Source: Azotobacter vinelandii CA (lineage in GTDB: Bacteria > Pseudomonadota > Gammaproteobacteria > Pseudomonadales > Pseudomonadaceae). From it: DNA of 64,000 bases. The stretch is from positions 1,846,001-1,910,000 of the forward strand of contig NC_021149.1 in NCBI RefSeq assembly GCF_000380335.1, written 5' to 3'. Each line of letters begins with the position of its first letter. Within the stretch, counting starts at the first letter, position 1. Under the pieces are notes generated by a model. That model saw only the letters and a list, made by a program, of their open reading frames with translations, had not been told where the DNA came from and made no database searches. A program made the position numbers and the translations under genes. Shown here one piece after another: positions 8,696-17,311 of this stretch.

Positions 8696-11353
8696 ATGCG
8701 TACCGAACAGCCGAAAACCGTTTACCTCAAGGACTATCAGGCGCCGGACTACCTGATCGACGAGACCCACCTGAGCTTCGAGCTGCACGAGGACCGCACC
8801 CTGGTGCAGGCGCGCCTGGCGATGCGCCGCAACCCGGCCGGTGGCGCCGGCCTGCCGCCGCTGGTGCTGGACGGGCAGCAACTGGAGCTTTTGGCGGTCA
8901 CCCTCGACGGCCGCGAGCTGGGCGTCCACGAATACCAACTGGACGACAGCCACCTGAGCCTGCAGCCCGAGCGCGCCGAGTTCGTCGTCGAAACCCGCGT
9001 ATGCATTCACCCGGAGAGCAACACCGCGCTCGAAGGGCTCTACAAGTCCGGCAAGATGTTCTGCACCCAGTGCGAAGCCGAGGGCTTTCGCAAGATCACC
9101 TACTACCTCGACCGTCCGGACGTGATGAGCCGCTTCACCACCACGCTCAGCGCCGAGCAGCAGCGTTACCCGGTGCTGCTCTCCAACGGCAACCCGGTGG
9201 CCAGCGGCAATACCGACAACGGCCGGCACTGGGCGACCTGGGAGGACCCGTTCAGGAAACCGGCCTACCTGTTCGCCCTGGTCGCCGGCGACCTCTGGTG
9301 CGTGGAGGACGAATTCACCACCCTGAGCGGCCGCCGGGTGACCCTGCGCATCTACGTCGAGCCGGAGAACATCGACAAGTGCCAGCACGCCATGGACAGC
9401 CTCAAGCGTGCCATGCGCTGGGACGAGGAAACCTATGGCCGCGAGTACGACCTCGACATCTTCATGATCGTCGCGGTCAACGACTTCAACATGGGCGCCA
9501 TGGAGAACAAGGGGCTCAACATCTTCAACTCCAGCGCCGTGCTGGCCAAGGCCGAGACCGCCACCGACGCCGCCCACCAGCGGGTCGAGGCGATCGTCGC
9601 CCACGAGTATTTCCACAACTGGTCGGGCAACCGGGTGACCTGCCGCGACTGGTTCCAACTGTCGCTCAAGGAAGGCTTCACCGTATTCCGCGATGCCGGC
9701 TTTTCCGCCGACATGAATTCCGCCACGGTCAAGCGCATCGAGGACGTCGCCTACCTGCGCACCCACCAGTTCGCCGAGGATGCCGGCCCCATGGCCCACT
9801 CGGTGCGCCCGGACTCCTACATGGAGATTTCCAACTTCTATACCCTGACCGTCTACGAGAAGGGTTCCGAAGTGGTCGGCATGCTCCGCACGTTGCTCGG
9901 CGCCGAGGGATTCCGGCGCGGCAGCGACCTCTATTTCGAGCGTCACGACGGTCAGGCGGTGACCTGCGACGACTTCGTCAAGGCCATGGAGGACGCCAAC
10001 GGCGTCGACCTGACCCAGTTCAAGCGCTGGTATGCCCAGGCCGGCACGCCGTGCCTGGAGGTCGCCGAGCGGTACGACGCCGCGGCCGGGACCTGCACCC
10101 TGACCTTCCGCCAGAGTTGCCCGCCGACCCCCGGCCAGGCGCACAAGGAACCCTTCGTGATTCCCGTGGCGCTGGCGCTGCTCGACGGCCAGGGCCGCGA
10201 ACTGCCGCTGCGCCTGGCCGGCGAGGCCGAGGCCGCCGGCAGCGGCCGGGTGCTGGCGGTGACCGCCGCCGAGCAGGCGTTCACCTTCGTCGACCTGCCC
10301 GAACGGCCGCTGCCGTCGCTGCTGCGCGATTTCTCCGCGCCGGTCAAGCTGGTCTACCCCTACAGCCGCGACCAACTGATGTTCCTCATGCAGCACGACT
10401 CCGACGGCTTCAACCGCTGGGAAGCCGGTCAGCAGCTCGCCGTGCAGGTGTTGCAGGAACTGGTCGGCCAGCAGCAGCGCGGCGAGTCCATGGTACTCGA
10501 CCGGCGCCTGCTCGCAGCGCTGAAGAGCGTGCTGGAGAACGAGGGGCTGGACCCGGCGATGGTCGCCGAAATGCTCTCCCTGCCGGGCGAGGCCTACCTG
10601 ATCGAGATCAGCGCGGTGGCCGACGTCGAGGCCATCCACGCCGCCCGCGAGTTCGCCCGCCGCGAGATCGCCGGCGCCCTCTACGAGCCGCTCTGGCAGC
10701 ACTACCGGAGCAATCGCGAAGTCTCGCGGCAGAGCCCCTACGTCGCCTCGGCCGAGCACTTCGCCCGCCGTGCCCTGCAGAACATCGCGCTGTCCTACCT
10801 GATGCTCAGCGGGAAGCCGGAAGTGCTGGCCGCTTGCCAGGACCAGTACCAGGCGACCGACAACATGACCGAACGTCTCGCCGCCCTGGCGGTGCTGGTC
10901 AACTCGCCGTTCGAGGCGGAGAAGGCCAAGGCGCTGGCGATGTTCGCCGACTACTTCCAGGACGATCCGCTGGTCATGGACCAGTGGTTCGGCGTGCAGG
11001 CCGGCTGTCCGCTGCCCGGCGGCCTGGAACGCGTGCAGGCGCTGATGGAGCACCCGGCGTTCACCCTGAAGAACCCCAACAAAGTGCGTGCGCTGATCGG
11101 CGCTTTCGCCAACCAGAACCACGTCAACTTCCATCGTGCCGACGGCCTGGGTTATCGCTTCCTCGCCGACCAGGTGATCATGCTCAACGCCCTCAACCCG
11201 CAGATCGCCGCCCGCCAGTTGGCGCCGCTGACCCGCTGGCGCAAGTACGACGCGGCCCGCCAGGTGCTGATGCGGGCCGATCTGGAGCGCATCCTCGCTT
11301 GCGGCGAACTGTCCAGCGACGTCTACGAAGTGGTCAGCAAGAGCCTGGCCTGA
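8696..11353 (+). CDS. pepN: Aminopeptidase N (M1 family)
   Basis: A full-length 885-residue M1 zinc aminopeptidase that removes N-terminal residues from peptides in the cytoplasm. The substrate-recognition motif GAMEN is at about residue 267. The zinc site HEYFHNWSGNRVT is near 303, with the third zinc ligand Glu in the downstream LKEGFTVFRD segment. The length and the long helical C-terminal domain match the E. coli-type PepN. The ATG at 8696 starts MRTEQPKTVYLKDY, which fits the family start. Confidence 0.96.
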   Translation: MRTEQPKTVYLKDYQAPDYLIDETHLSFELHEDRTLVQARLAMRRNPAGGAGLPPLVLDGQQLELLAVTLDGRELGVHEYQLDDSHLSLQPERAEFVVETRVCIHPESNTALEGLYKSGKMFCTQCEAEGFRKITYYLDRPDVMSRFTTTLSAEQQRYPVLLSNGNPVASGNTDNGRHWATWEDPFRKPAYLFALVAGDLWCVEDEFTTLSGRRVTLRIYVEPENIDKCQHAMDSLKRAMRWDEETYGREYDLDIFMIVAVNDFNMGAMENKGLNIFNSSAVLAKAETATDAAHQRVEAIVAHEYFHNWSGNRVTCRDWFQLSLKEGFTVFRDAGFSADMNSATVKRIEDVAYLRTHQFAEDAGPMAHSVRPDSYMEISNFYTLTVYEKGSEVVGMLRTLLGAEGFRRGSDLYFERHDGQAVTCDDFVKAMEDANGVDLTQFKRWYAQAGTPCLEVAERYDAAAGTCTLTFRQSCPPTPGQAHKEPFVIPVALALLDGQGRELPLRLAGEAEAAGSGRVLAVTAAEQAFTFVDLPERPLPSLLRDFSAPVKLVYPYSRDQLMFLMQHDSDGFNRWEAGQQLAVQVLQELVGQQQRGESMVLDRRLLAALKSVLENEGLDPAMVAEMLSLPGEAYLIEISAVADVEAIHAAREFARREIAGALYEPLWQHYRSNREVSRQSPYVASAEHFARRALQNIALSYLMLSGKPEVLAACQDQYQATDNMTERLAALAVLVNSPFEAEKAKALAMFADYFQDDPLVMDQWFGVQAGCPLPGGLERVQALMEHPAFTLKNPNKVRALIGAFANQNHVNFHRADGLGYRFLADQVIMLNALNPQIAARQLAPLTRWRKYDAARQVLMRADLERILACGELSSDVYEVVSKSLA

Positions 11354-11358
11354 GTGGC

Positions 11359-11397
11359 GGCGTCCCGCCTTTCCCGGCAGGGGAAGGGCGGGGACGC
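11359..11397 (+). terminator. Hairpin downstream of pepN
   Basis: A long GC-rich stem (GGCGTCCCGCCTTTCCC facing a complementary GGGGAAGGGCGGGGACGC) follows the pepN stop by a few bases. The T-rich tail is weak. It is a probable terminator or mRNA 3'-end stabiliser. Confidence 0.5.
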
Positions 11398-11531
11398 CTC
11401 TGCTCTTTCGCGTTGAACGTCGGCGAACTTCATCAATACGACCTATGTCTACCCTCGACTTAGGTCTGGAAGCGCAATTTCAGCGAAACGATAGACTCGG
11501 GAGGTCGTCAACCTGACTCCAGGAAGCTCCC

Positions 11532-13028
11532 ATGAATTCTGATCGCATTCGCCTGCCCTCCCTACTCGAGAAAGTCAAGAGCGCCGACGAAGCCGCTGCG
11601 TTGATCAAGGACGGCATGACCGTCGGTATGAGCGGTTTCACCCGTGCCGGTGAGGCCAAGGCCGTACCGCTGGCCCTGGTCGAGCGGGCCAAGAAGGACC
11701 CGCTGAAGATCACTCTGGTGACGGGGGCGAGCCTCGGCAACGATATCGACAAGAAGCTGACCGAGGTCGGAGCCCTGGCCCGCCGTCTGCCGTTCCAGGT
11801 CGACAACACCCTGCGCAAGGCCATCAACGATGGCCAGGTGATGTTCATCGATCAGCATCTCTCGGAAACCGTCGAGCAGATGCGCGCCAACCAGATCGCC
11901 CGGCCGGACATCGCGGTGGTCGAAGCGGTCTCCATCACCGAGAAAGGCCACATCGTTCCGACCACCTCCGTGGGCAACTCGGCCAACTTCGTACAGTTCG
12001 CCAAGCAGGTGATCGTCGAGATCAACACCACCCTCAGCCCCGAGCTGGAAGGGTTGCACGATATCTACCTCCCGGAAGAGCGCCCCAACCGTACCCCGGT
12101 CAACCTGCTGAAGCCCGATGACCGCATCGGCACCACCGCCATCGAAGTCGATCCCTCGAAGATCGTCGCCATCGTCTTCAGCGACCTGTCCGACTCGCCG
12201 TCCAACGCCCTGCCGGCGGACAGCGAAACCCAGGCCATCGCCGACCACCTGATCGAGTTCCTCAAGCAGGAAGTGGATGCCGGTCGTCTGCCCAACAGCC
12301 TGCGTCCCCTGCAGGTAGGCATCGGCACCATCGCCAACGCGGTGACCAGCGGTCTGGTCAAGTCGCCCTTCACCGATCTGGTCCAGTATTCGGAAGTGCT
12401 GCAGGACTCCACCTTCGAACTGCTGGATGCCGGCAAGCTGAAGTTCGCCTCGGCCAGCTCCATCACCGTATCGGCTCCCTGCGCCGAGCGCGTCTTCGGC
12501 AATATCGCCAAGTACAAGGACAAGCTGGTGCTGCGTCCGCAGGAAATCTCCAACCTGCCGGAAATCGTCCGTCGCCTCGGCACCATCAGCATCAACACTG
12601 CGCTGGAGTTCGACATCTACGGCAACGTGAACTCCACCCATGTGAACGGCAGCAAGATGATGAACGGCATCGGCGGCTCCGGCGACTTCGCCCGTAACGC
12701 GCAACTCGCCGTGTTCGTGACCAAGTCCACCGCCAAGGGCGGGGCCATTTCCAGCGTGGTGCCGATGGTCAGCCACGTCGACCACACCGGCCATGACACG
12801 GACATCCTGGTCACCGAGATCGGCCTGGCCGACCTGCGTGGCCTGGCGCCGCGCGAGCGCGCCCGCGCCATCATCGACAACTGCGTGCACCCGGACTATC
12901 GCTCTGCGCTGAACGACTACTTCGAGCGCGCCTGCGCCAAGGGCGGTCAGACCCCGCATATCCTGCGCGAAGCCCTGGAGTGGCACATCAACCTGGAAGA
13001 GCGCGGCAACATGCTGTCCAAGGGCTAA
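11532..13028 (+). CDS. Acetyl-CoA hydrolase/succinate CoA-transferase family protein
   Basis: A 498-residue class I CoA-transferase of the acetyl-CoA hydrolase / succinyl-CoA:acetate transferase type. The N-terminal glycine-rich region (DGMTVGMSGFTRAGEAKAV) and the C-terminal block ALEFDIYGNVNSTHVNG are family hallmarks; in this family a glutamate in the second block forms the CoA thioester. It probably moves CoA between succinate, acetate or propionate. The sequence alone does not separate hydrolase from transferase activity. It is a single gene, with a strong terminator directly behind it. Confidence 0.9.
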   Translation: MNSDRIRLPSLLEKVKSADEAAALIKDGMTVGMSGFTRAGEAKAVPLALVERAKKDPLKITLVTGASLGNDIDKKLTEVGALARRLPFQVDNTLRKAINDGQVMFIDQHLSETVEQMRANQIARPDIAVVEAVSITEKGHIVPTTSVGNSANFVQFAKQVIVEINTTLSPELEGLHDIYLPEERPNRTPVNLLKPDDRIGTTAIEVDPSKIVAIVFSDLSDSPSNALPADSETQAIADHLIEFLKQEVDAGRLPNSLRPLQVGIGTIANAVTSGLVKSPFTDLVQYSEVLQDSTFELLDAGKLKFASASSITVSAPCAERVFGNIAKYKDKLVLRPQEISNLPEIVRRLGTISINTALEFDIYGNVNSTHVNGSKMMNGIGGSGDFARNAQLAVFVTKSTAKGGAISSVVPMVSHVDHTGHDTDILVTEIGLADLRGLAPRERARAIIDNCVHPDYRSALNDYFERACAKGGQTPHILREALEWHINLEERGNMLSKG

Positions 13029-13052
13029 TCGCCCGAGGCTCGCTCGACCCTG

Positions 13053-13085
13053 AAAACCGCGGCCCCCGGGCCGCGGTTTTTATTT
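13053..13085 (+). terminator. Rho-independent terminator of the CoA-transferase gene
   Basis: The GC-rich stem AAACCGCGGCCC/GGGCCGCGGTTT is followed by a T-run, ending immediately before the 5' end of the group II intron at 13087. A run of A precedes the stem, so it could act in both directions. Confidence 0.88.
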
Positions 13086-13086
13086 G

Positions 13087-14939
13087 GTGCGCCCAGCATG
13101 GGCGCACTCCTGCGGGTGCAAGTCCCGCCATGAGCTGGTCACAGCGAATGAAGCGAAGCGCAACTGCGTGAGGGCGACCGAGCGTGGGGAGGAAGCGCGG
13201 AGCGTAAATCGTGAGCCGATGAACAAGAACCGCATAGAAGGCGCTGCCGAGCAGGGCAAGCGGGCCAATAACCGCGAAGCTCTTGTGACCAAGGCGAGGC
13301 GGCGTAGATGCGGCGGTTGTGCGGTGAAGGAGTGCGTTCTTACCTGGGGAGATCTCGCCTCATGCCTGAAAGGGCGACGGTGTCGAGCCGGAGCGAGAAG
13401 TCAGCAGAGGTCGTAGTAGCCGCAGTAGCGGGGCCGCAGAGGCCAGATGCGAACCGGTGAAGGACCGAACGAGAGGAAGTGTCGGAAACGATGTTGATGT
13501 CGGAGGCCATGCACCAGAGGCCCGCGTGCGCGGGGCGGCATGCCGCAGGCCAGGGTGAAGCCCCGGCCAAGGTATCCCGTGGTGAAGCCGAAGGCCCGCG
13601 ACACGAGATGGAAGGCACAGGGTCGGCGCTGCTGGAAGCGGCGCTGACGCGAGAGAACCTGCGGCAAGCGTTCAAGCGGGTGCGAGCCAACCGGGGATCG
13701 GCGGGCGTGGACGGTCTGGACATCGACCAGACGGCGCGCAAGCTGGTGACCGAGTGGCCTGCGATCCGGGAGCAATTGCTGCGGGGGACGTACCGGCCCA
13801 GTCCGGTACGGCGGGTGATGATTCCGAAGCCGGATGGGAGCCAACGAGAATTGGGTATTCCGACGGTGACGGATAGACTGATCCAGCAGGCGTTGTTGCA
13901 AGTGCTGCAACCGCTGCTTGATCCGAGCTTCAGTGAGCACAGCTACGGGTTCAGGCCCGGAAGACGGGCGCATGACGCGGTGTTGGCCGCGCAATCGTTC
14001 GTGCAGTCGGGCCGGCGGATAGTGGTGGACGTGGACCTGGAGAAATTCTTCGACCGGGTCAACCACGACATTCTGATCGACCGCCTACGCAAACGCATCG
14101 ACGACGCGGGAGTCATCCGGCTGATTCGTGCGTACCTGAACGCGGGGATCATGGATGGCGGGGTGGTCATCGAGCGGGACCAGGGGACGCCGCAAGGCGG
14201 GCCGCTGTCGCCGCTGTTGGCCAACGTCCTGCTCGACGAGGTGGACCGGGCGCTGGAGCGGCGGGGCCATTGCTTCGTGCGCTACGCCGATGACTGCAAC
14301 GTGTACGTACGCAGTCGGCGGGCGGGCGAGCGGGTGATGAATCTGCTGCGCAAGCTGTACGGCCGGCTCAAGCTGAGGGTCAACGAAGCCAAGAGCGCGG
14401 TGGCCAGTGCGTTCGGCCGCAAGTTCCTGGGGTATGCCTTCTGGGCAGCGCCGAAGGGACAGGTCAAGCGCAAAGTGGCGGCCAAGCCGTTGGCGACGTT
14501 CAAGCAGCGGATCAGGCAACTGACGCGGCGCAGCGGTGGGCGCAGCATGGCGCAAGTCGTGCAGGAGCTGCGTCCGTATGTGCTGGGCTGGAAGGCTTAC
14601 TTCGGACTGTCGCAGACACCGAGAGTCTGGCGTTCGCTGGGCGAATGGCTGCGGCATCGGTTGCGTGCCGTCCAGCTCAAACAGTGGAAACGCGGCAAGA
14701 CCCTGTTTCGGGAACTGCGCGCCCTGGGGGCCAGCCACGAGGTGGCGCAACGGATCGCGGCCAACAGCCGCCGATGGTGGCGCAACAGCGGCAAGCTCCT
14801 GAACAGCGTGCTCAACCTGGCGTGGTTCGACCGGCTTGGCCTACCCCGACTCGCCTGACCTCAAGCTCTCGAACCGCCCGGTGCGGACCCGCATGCCGGG
14901 TGGTGTGGCAGGGGCGCTGCCTTGACGGCAGCCCCCTAT
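13087..14939 (+). mobile_element. Group II intron (retroelement), complete
   Basis: The 5' end begins GTGCGCCCAGC, which matches the GUGYG group II consensus. The element encodes a reverse transcriptase/maturase in its domain IV. At the 3' end a domain V-like hairpin (about 14871-14910, GAACCGCCCGGTGCGG facing CGCATGCCGGGTGG with a two-base bulge) and a domain VI-like stem with an unpaired A (GGGGCGCTGCCTTGACGG...) are visible. The end is at an AT dinucleotide. Length is about 1.85 kb. It inserted just behind a rho-independent terminator, so it breaks no gene. The boundaries come from motif reading and may be off by a few bases. Confidence 0.88.
13491..14858 (+). CDS. Group II intron reverse transcriptase/maturase
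   Basis: About 455 residues. It acts with the intron RNA in splicing and in retrohoming. The N-terminal RT block is seen as RVRANRGSAGVDG and IPKPDGSQRELGIPTVTDR, followed by YGFRPGRRAHDAV, the GTPQGGPLSPLLANVLLDE block, and the catalytic YADD (RYADDCNVYVRS). The maturase X domain follows (YVLGWKAYFG, WLRHRLR). No HNH endonuclease domain with its cysteines is present at the C terminus. GTG 13479 is an alternative start; ATG 13491 has the better spacing to GAGAGGA. The catalytic residues look intact, so the intron may still be active. Confidence 0.92.
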   Translation: MLMSEAMHQRPACAGRHAAGQGEAPAKVSRGEAEGPRHEMEGTGSALLEAALTRENLRQAFKRVRANRGSAGVDGLDIDQTARKLVTEWPAIREQLLRGTYRPSPVRRVMIPKPDGSQRELGIPTVTDRLIQQALLQVLQPLLDPSFSEHSYGFRPGRRAHDAVLAAQSFVQSGRRIVVDVDLEKFFDRVNHDILIDRLRKRIDDAGVIRLIRAYLNAGIMDGGVVIERDQGTPQGGPLSPLLANVLLDEVDRALERRGHCFVRYADDCNVYVRSRRAGERVMNLLRKLYGRLKLRVNEAKSAVASAFGRKFLGYAFWAAPKGQVKRKVAAKPLATFKQRIRQLTRRSGGRSMAQVVQELRPYVLGWKAYFGLSQTPRVWRSLGEWLRHRLRAVQLKQWKRGKTLFRELRALGASHEVAQRIAANSRRWWRNSGKLLNSVLNLAWFDRLGLPRLA

Positions 14940-14976
14940 GCCGATCATGCCGGAAAGACTTCCGACGCATTTGTGT

Positions 14977-15285
14977 TCAGCACTTGTCGTCGCCGCCCAT
15001 CTCGATGATGAGTTTCTGCCCGAGGCGGTCGATATGTTCCCTCATGTTTTCGTCGAGCATGTCGTTGAACTGGTTGGTGTACCACTTCTGCAGCCTGTCC
15101 CCTTCGGCGGCCAGGTCCTGGAACAGACAGGAAGCCTCGTAGGAGCTGACGCGGGCGGCGGCATAGCGCAGGGCTGTGCTGACATGTCCCAGCTCCTTGT
15201 GTTCCTCCTTGAAAAGGCGGTTGGCCAAATCGATGAACTCGTCGGCCAGGTCGAAAATCACCATATTGTCTTGAGCGTCTGACAT
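14977..15285 (-). CDS. DUF3144 family protein
   Basis: A 102-residue, mostly helical, acidic soluble protein matching the DUF3144 family (FIDLANRLFKEEHKELGHVSTALRYAAARVS). Its function is unknown. It is convergent to the CoA-transferase gene, and the group II intron now sits between their 3' ends. The start at 15285 has AAGG in front. There are no cysteine clusters, membrane segments or signal peptide. Confidence 0.82.
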   Translation of the reverse strand: MSDAQDNMVIFDLADEFIDLANRLFKEEHKELGHVSTALRYAAARVSSYEASCLFQDLAAEGDRLQKWYTNQFNDMLDENMREHIDRLGQKLIIEMGGDDKC

Positions 15286-15676
15286 TTATGAACCTTTGTG
15301 TAAATAAGTGAGCGCTGACGATGCCACTGCCGGGCAATCCGGCAGCGTCCCCATTCGGGTAAGCAAATATCGGGCAAGTCCGGCTGTTCGGCGGATGCGT
15401 CATGTCCGTTCGGGCTGGTAGATGGCATGTTGGGGGCGGAGTGGGTGGGCCCAGCCGGCAAACCCGGTCGGGAGCGGTCGCGGATGGACCCGCTCCCGCG
15501 GGGCAGTCGAATGGATTCCCACGCTCCTTCTGCCCCTTGGGATGTGGGGAGCGAACCGTGCATGCCACCTGCACACATCCGCCCGGCGGTCCACCGAACC
15601 TGGCTGGTGGGCGGGCGAGCCCTGCCGATTCTGTTCCTGCACCCTGTCCGGCGTGTGCCCGTCCCGCGCGGTTTCC
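15286..15676. other. 391-bp gene-free stretch
   Basis: I see no supported gene between the DUF3144 gene start and the batD stop. An 8-bp inverted repeat (GGGAGCGG facing CCGCTCCC, about 15473-15500) is present. The stretch must hold the DUF3144 promoter and the 3' end of the bat operon. Confidence 0.4.
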
Positions 15677-17311
15677 TCAGCGCGGATAGAGCGGCGGCAA
15701 CTGGCTCCGTTCGCGGGCCGTGTCCGCGTCCTGGGCCGGCGGCAGGTCGCGGATCGCCTGCCAGAGATCCTCGCCTTGCCAGCGCTGGCCGCTTTCGCTG
15801 TAGAGCGCGCCGTTCAGCCCGTCGAGCGCGTCCGACAAGGGCACGAAACGCGCCGCCATCGCCGCCAGGGTTTCCGGTTGCTGACGGGCCCAGGCGTCGA
15901 GGGCCTGGCGGGTCGCCTGGGTGTCGTTGGCCTGGCAGGCGCGGCGCAAATCGTCGAGCAGGCGTGGGCTCGGCCAGCCGGCGGCGCTGCGCAGGACCGC
16001 CGGCTGGCGGCGCGCGCGCCACCAGAGGGCGAAGCCGAGCAGGGTGGTACAGAACAGCAGGGAACTGGCCAGTTGCCAGGCCCAGAGTGCCTGCCATGGC
16101 GGGGGGTGGAGGGTGGCGATAGGTTGTGGCTGCTCCTCGGCCAGCGCCGGATTCTCCGCCACCGTCAAGGTGCGCGCCGGTAGCCGGGTGCGCTCCAGGC
16201 GGTCGTGGGCGGTGTTCCACCACAGCACTTCCTGCGCCGGCAGCTCGATGCGGCCGTCGCGGGTCGGCACCAGGGCCTCGCGTTCCTCCCGGCTGCCGAT
16301 CAGGCCGCGCTCGCCGGCCTGGCTGGCCAGTTGCGGCTGCTCCGGGTAGCGGCGCAGGCCCTCGACCGGCGGGCCGGCGAGCGGCGGCAACTGGGCGCCG
16401 CTCAGTCCGTCGGCCCTGAGGGTCAGGTGGCGGGTCAGCGACTCGCCGGCCCGCGCCTGTTCCGGCGCCGGGCTCCAGCTTTCGTTCAGCACGAGGCTGC
16501 GGGCCGGCAGCCAGGGGGCATCGGCGGGGTATTCGGCTGGTTTGGCTTTGACGGTCAGGGGAATCGCCGGCGACTCGACGCGGATCTGCCGGCCGCTGTG
16601 CGGGCCGAAGGGCAGCAGGCCGTCGCGGTCCGGGAGGCGGCTGACTTCGGTGGCGGTGAAGGCCTGGGCGGGGATCAGCAACTGGCCGCTGCGTTGGGGA
16701 AAGACCGCGTAGCGCATCTCGATCACCCCGTGGCGCACGCCGTTGACGCTGGTCTCGTAAGTGCGCGGCGCACCGAGCGCCTCGATGCGGGCATCGGCCA
16801 TTTGCAGCGGGCTCAGGCTGCTGTCGTCGTAGAGCGACACCGAGTGGTAGATGCGCAGGGTGAGCACGACCTGAGCCTGCACGTAGGTGCTTTCCCGGTC
16901 CAGGCTGGCGTCGATGAACACCGGCGCCAGCCTGGCCGGATCGCTGTCCACCTCGCTTTCCCGCACGTGCAGGACGATCGCCCGGGTCTGGCGATCGCCC
17001 AGGCGCAGGGGCGGTATCGTCAGTTGGCCGGGATGCCTGGGTTGCAGCGTGACGAGCCACTGGATGGTTCCGGGCGATTCGCCGCCCGTGCCGCCCGGGC
17101 GGTTGACCTGGCGGGTGCCGAGTACCTCGAAGTGCGCTTCGAGGGGCCCCAGGTCCGGTTTGCCGGGAGGCGCGGGGTCGGTGCTTTCCAGGGTCAGTTC
17201 GAGGGTTTCGCCGGCGTCGAGGCGAGTGCGGTCGACCCGGGCGGTGAGTTCCTCGCCCTGGACCGTCCAGGCCAGCAGGCAGAGCAGGAGGGTGCAGAGC
17301 AGGCGGTTCAT
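15677..17311 (-). CDS. batD: BatD-like membrane protein (oxygen tolerance)
   Basis: A 544-residue protein, last gene of the moxR-bat operon. An N-terminal signal peptide (LLCTLLLCLLAWTVQG) is followed by a periplasmic region of beta-rich repeats. One membrane segment (WQLASSLLFCTTLLGFALWW) and a cytoplasmic helical tail come near the C terminus; this is the BatD layout. In Bacteroides the Bat proteins were linked to aerotolerance, and the biochemical role remains unclear. Its ATG overlaps the stop of the batB/C gene in ATGA. Confidence 0.85.
   Translation of the reverse strand: MNRLLCTLLLCLLAWTVQGEELTARVDRTRLDAGETLELTLESTDPAPPGKPDLGPLEAHFEVLGTRQVNRPGGTGGESPGTIQWLVTLQPRHPGQLTIPPLRLGDRQTRAIVLHVRESEVDSDPARLAPVFIDASLDRESTYVQAQVVLTLRIYHSVSLYDDSSLSPLQMADARIEALGAPRTYETSVNGVRHGVIEMRYAVFPQRSGQLLIPAQAFTATEVSRLPDRDGLLPFGPHSGRQIRVESPAIPLTVKAKPAEYPADAPWLPARSLVLNESWSPAPEQARAGESLTRHLTLRADGLSGAQLPPLAGPPVEGLRRYPEQPQLASQAGERGLIGSREEREALVPTRDGRIELPAQEVLWWNTAHDRLERTRLPARTLTVAENPALAEEQPQPIATLHPPPWQALWAWQLASSLLFCTTLLGFALWWRARRQPAVLRSAAGWPSPRLLDDLRRACQANDTQATRQALDAWARQQPETLAAMAARFVPLSDALDGLNGALYSESGQRWQGEDLWQAIRDLPPAQDADTARERSQLPPLYPR

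Noticed and set aside
14871..14939. Naming a definite structural class for the group II intron
   Set aside because: Domain V can be seen, but the class needs covariance-model comparison that cannot be done by eye.
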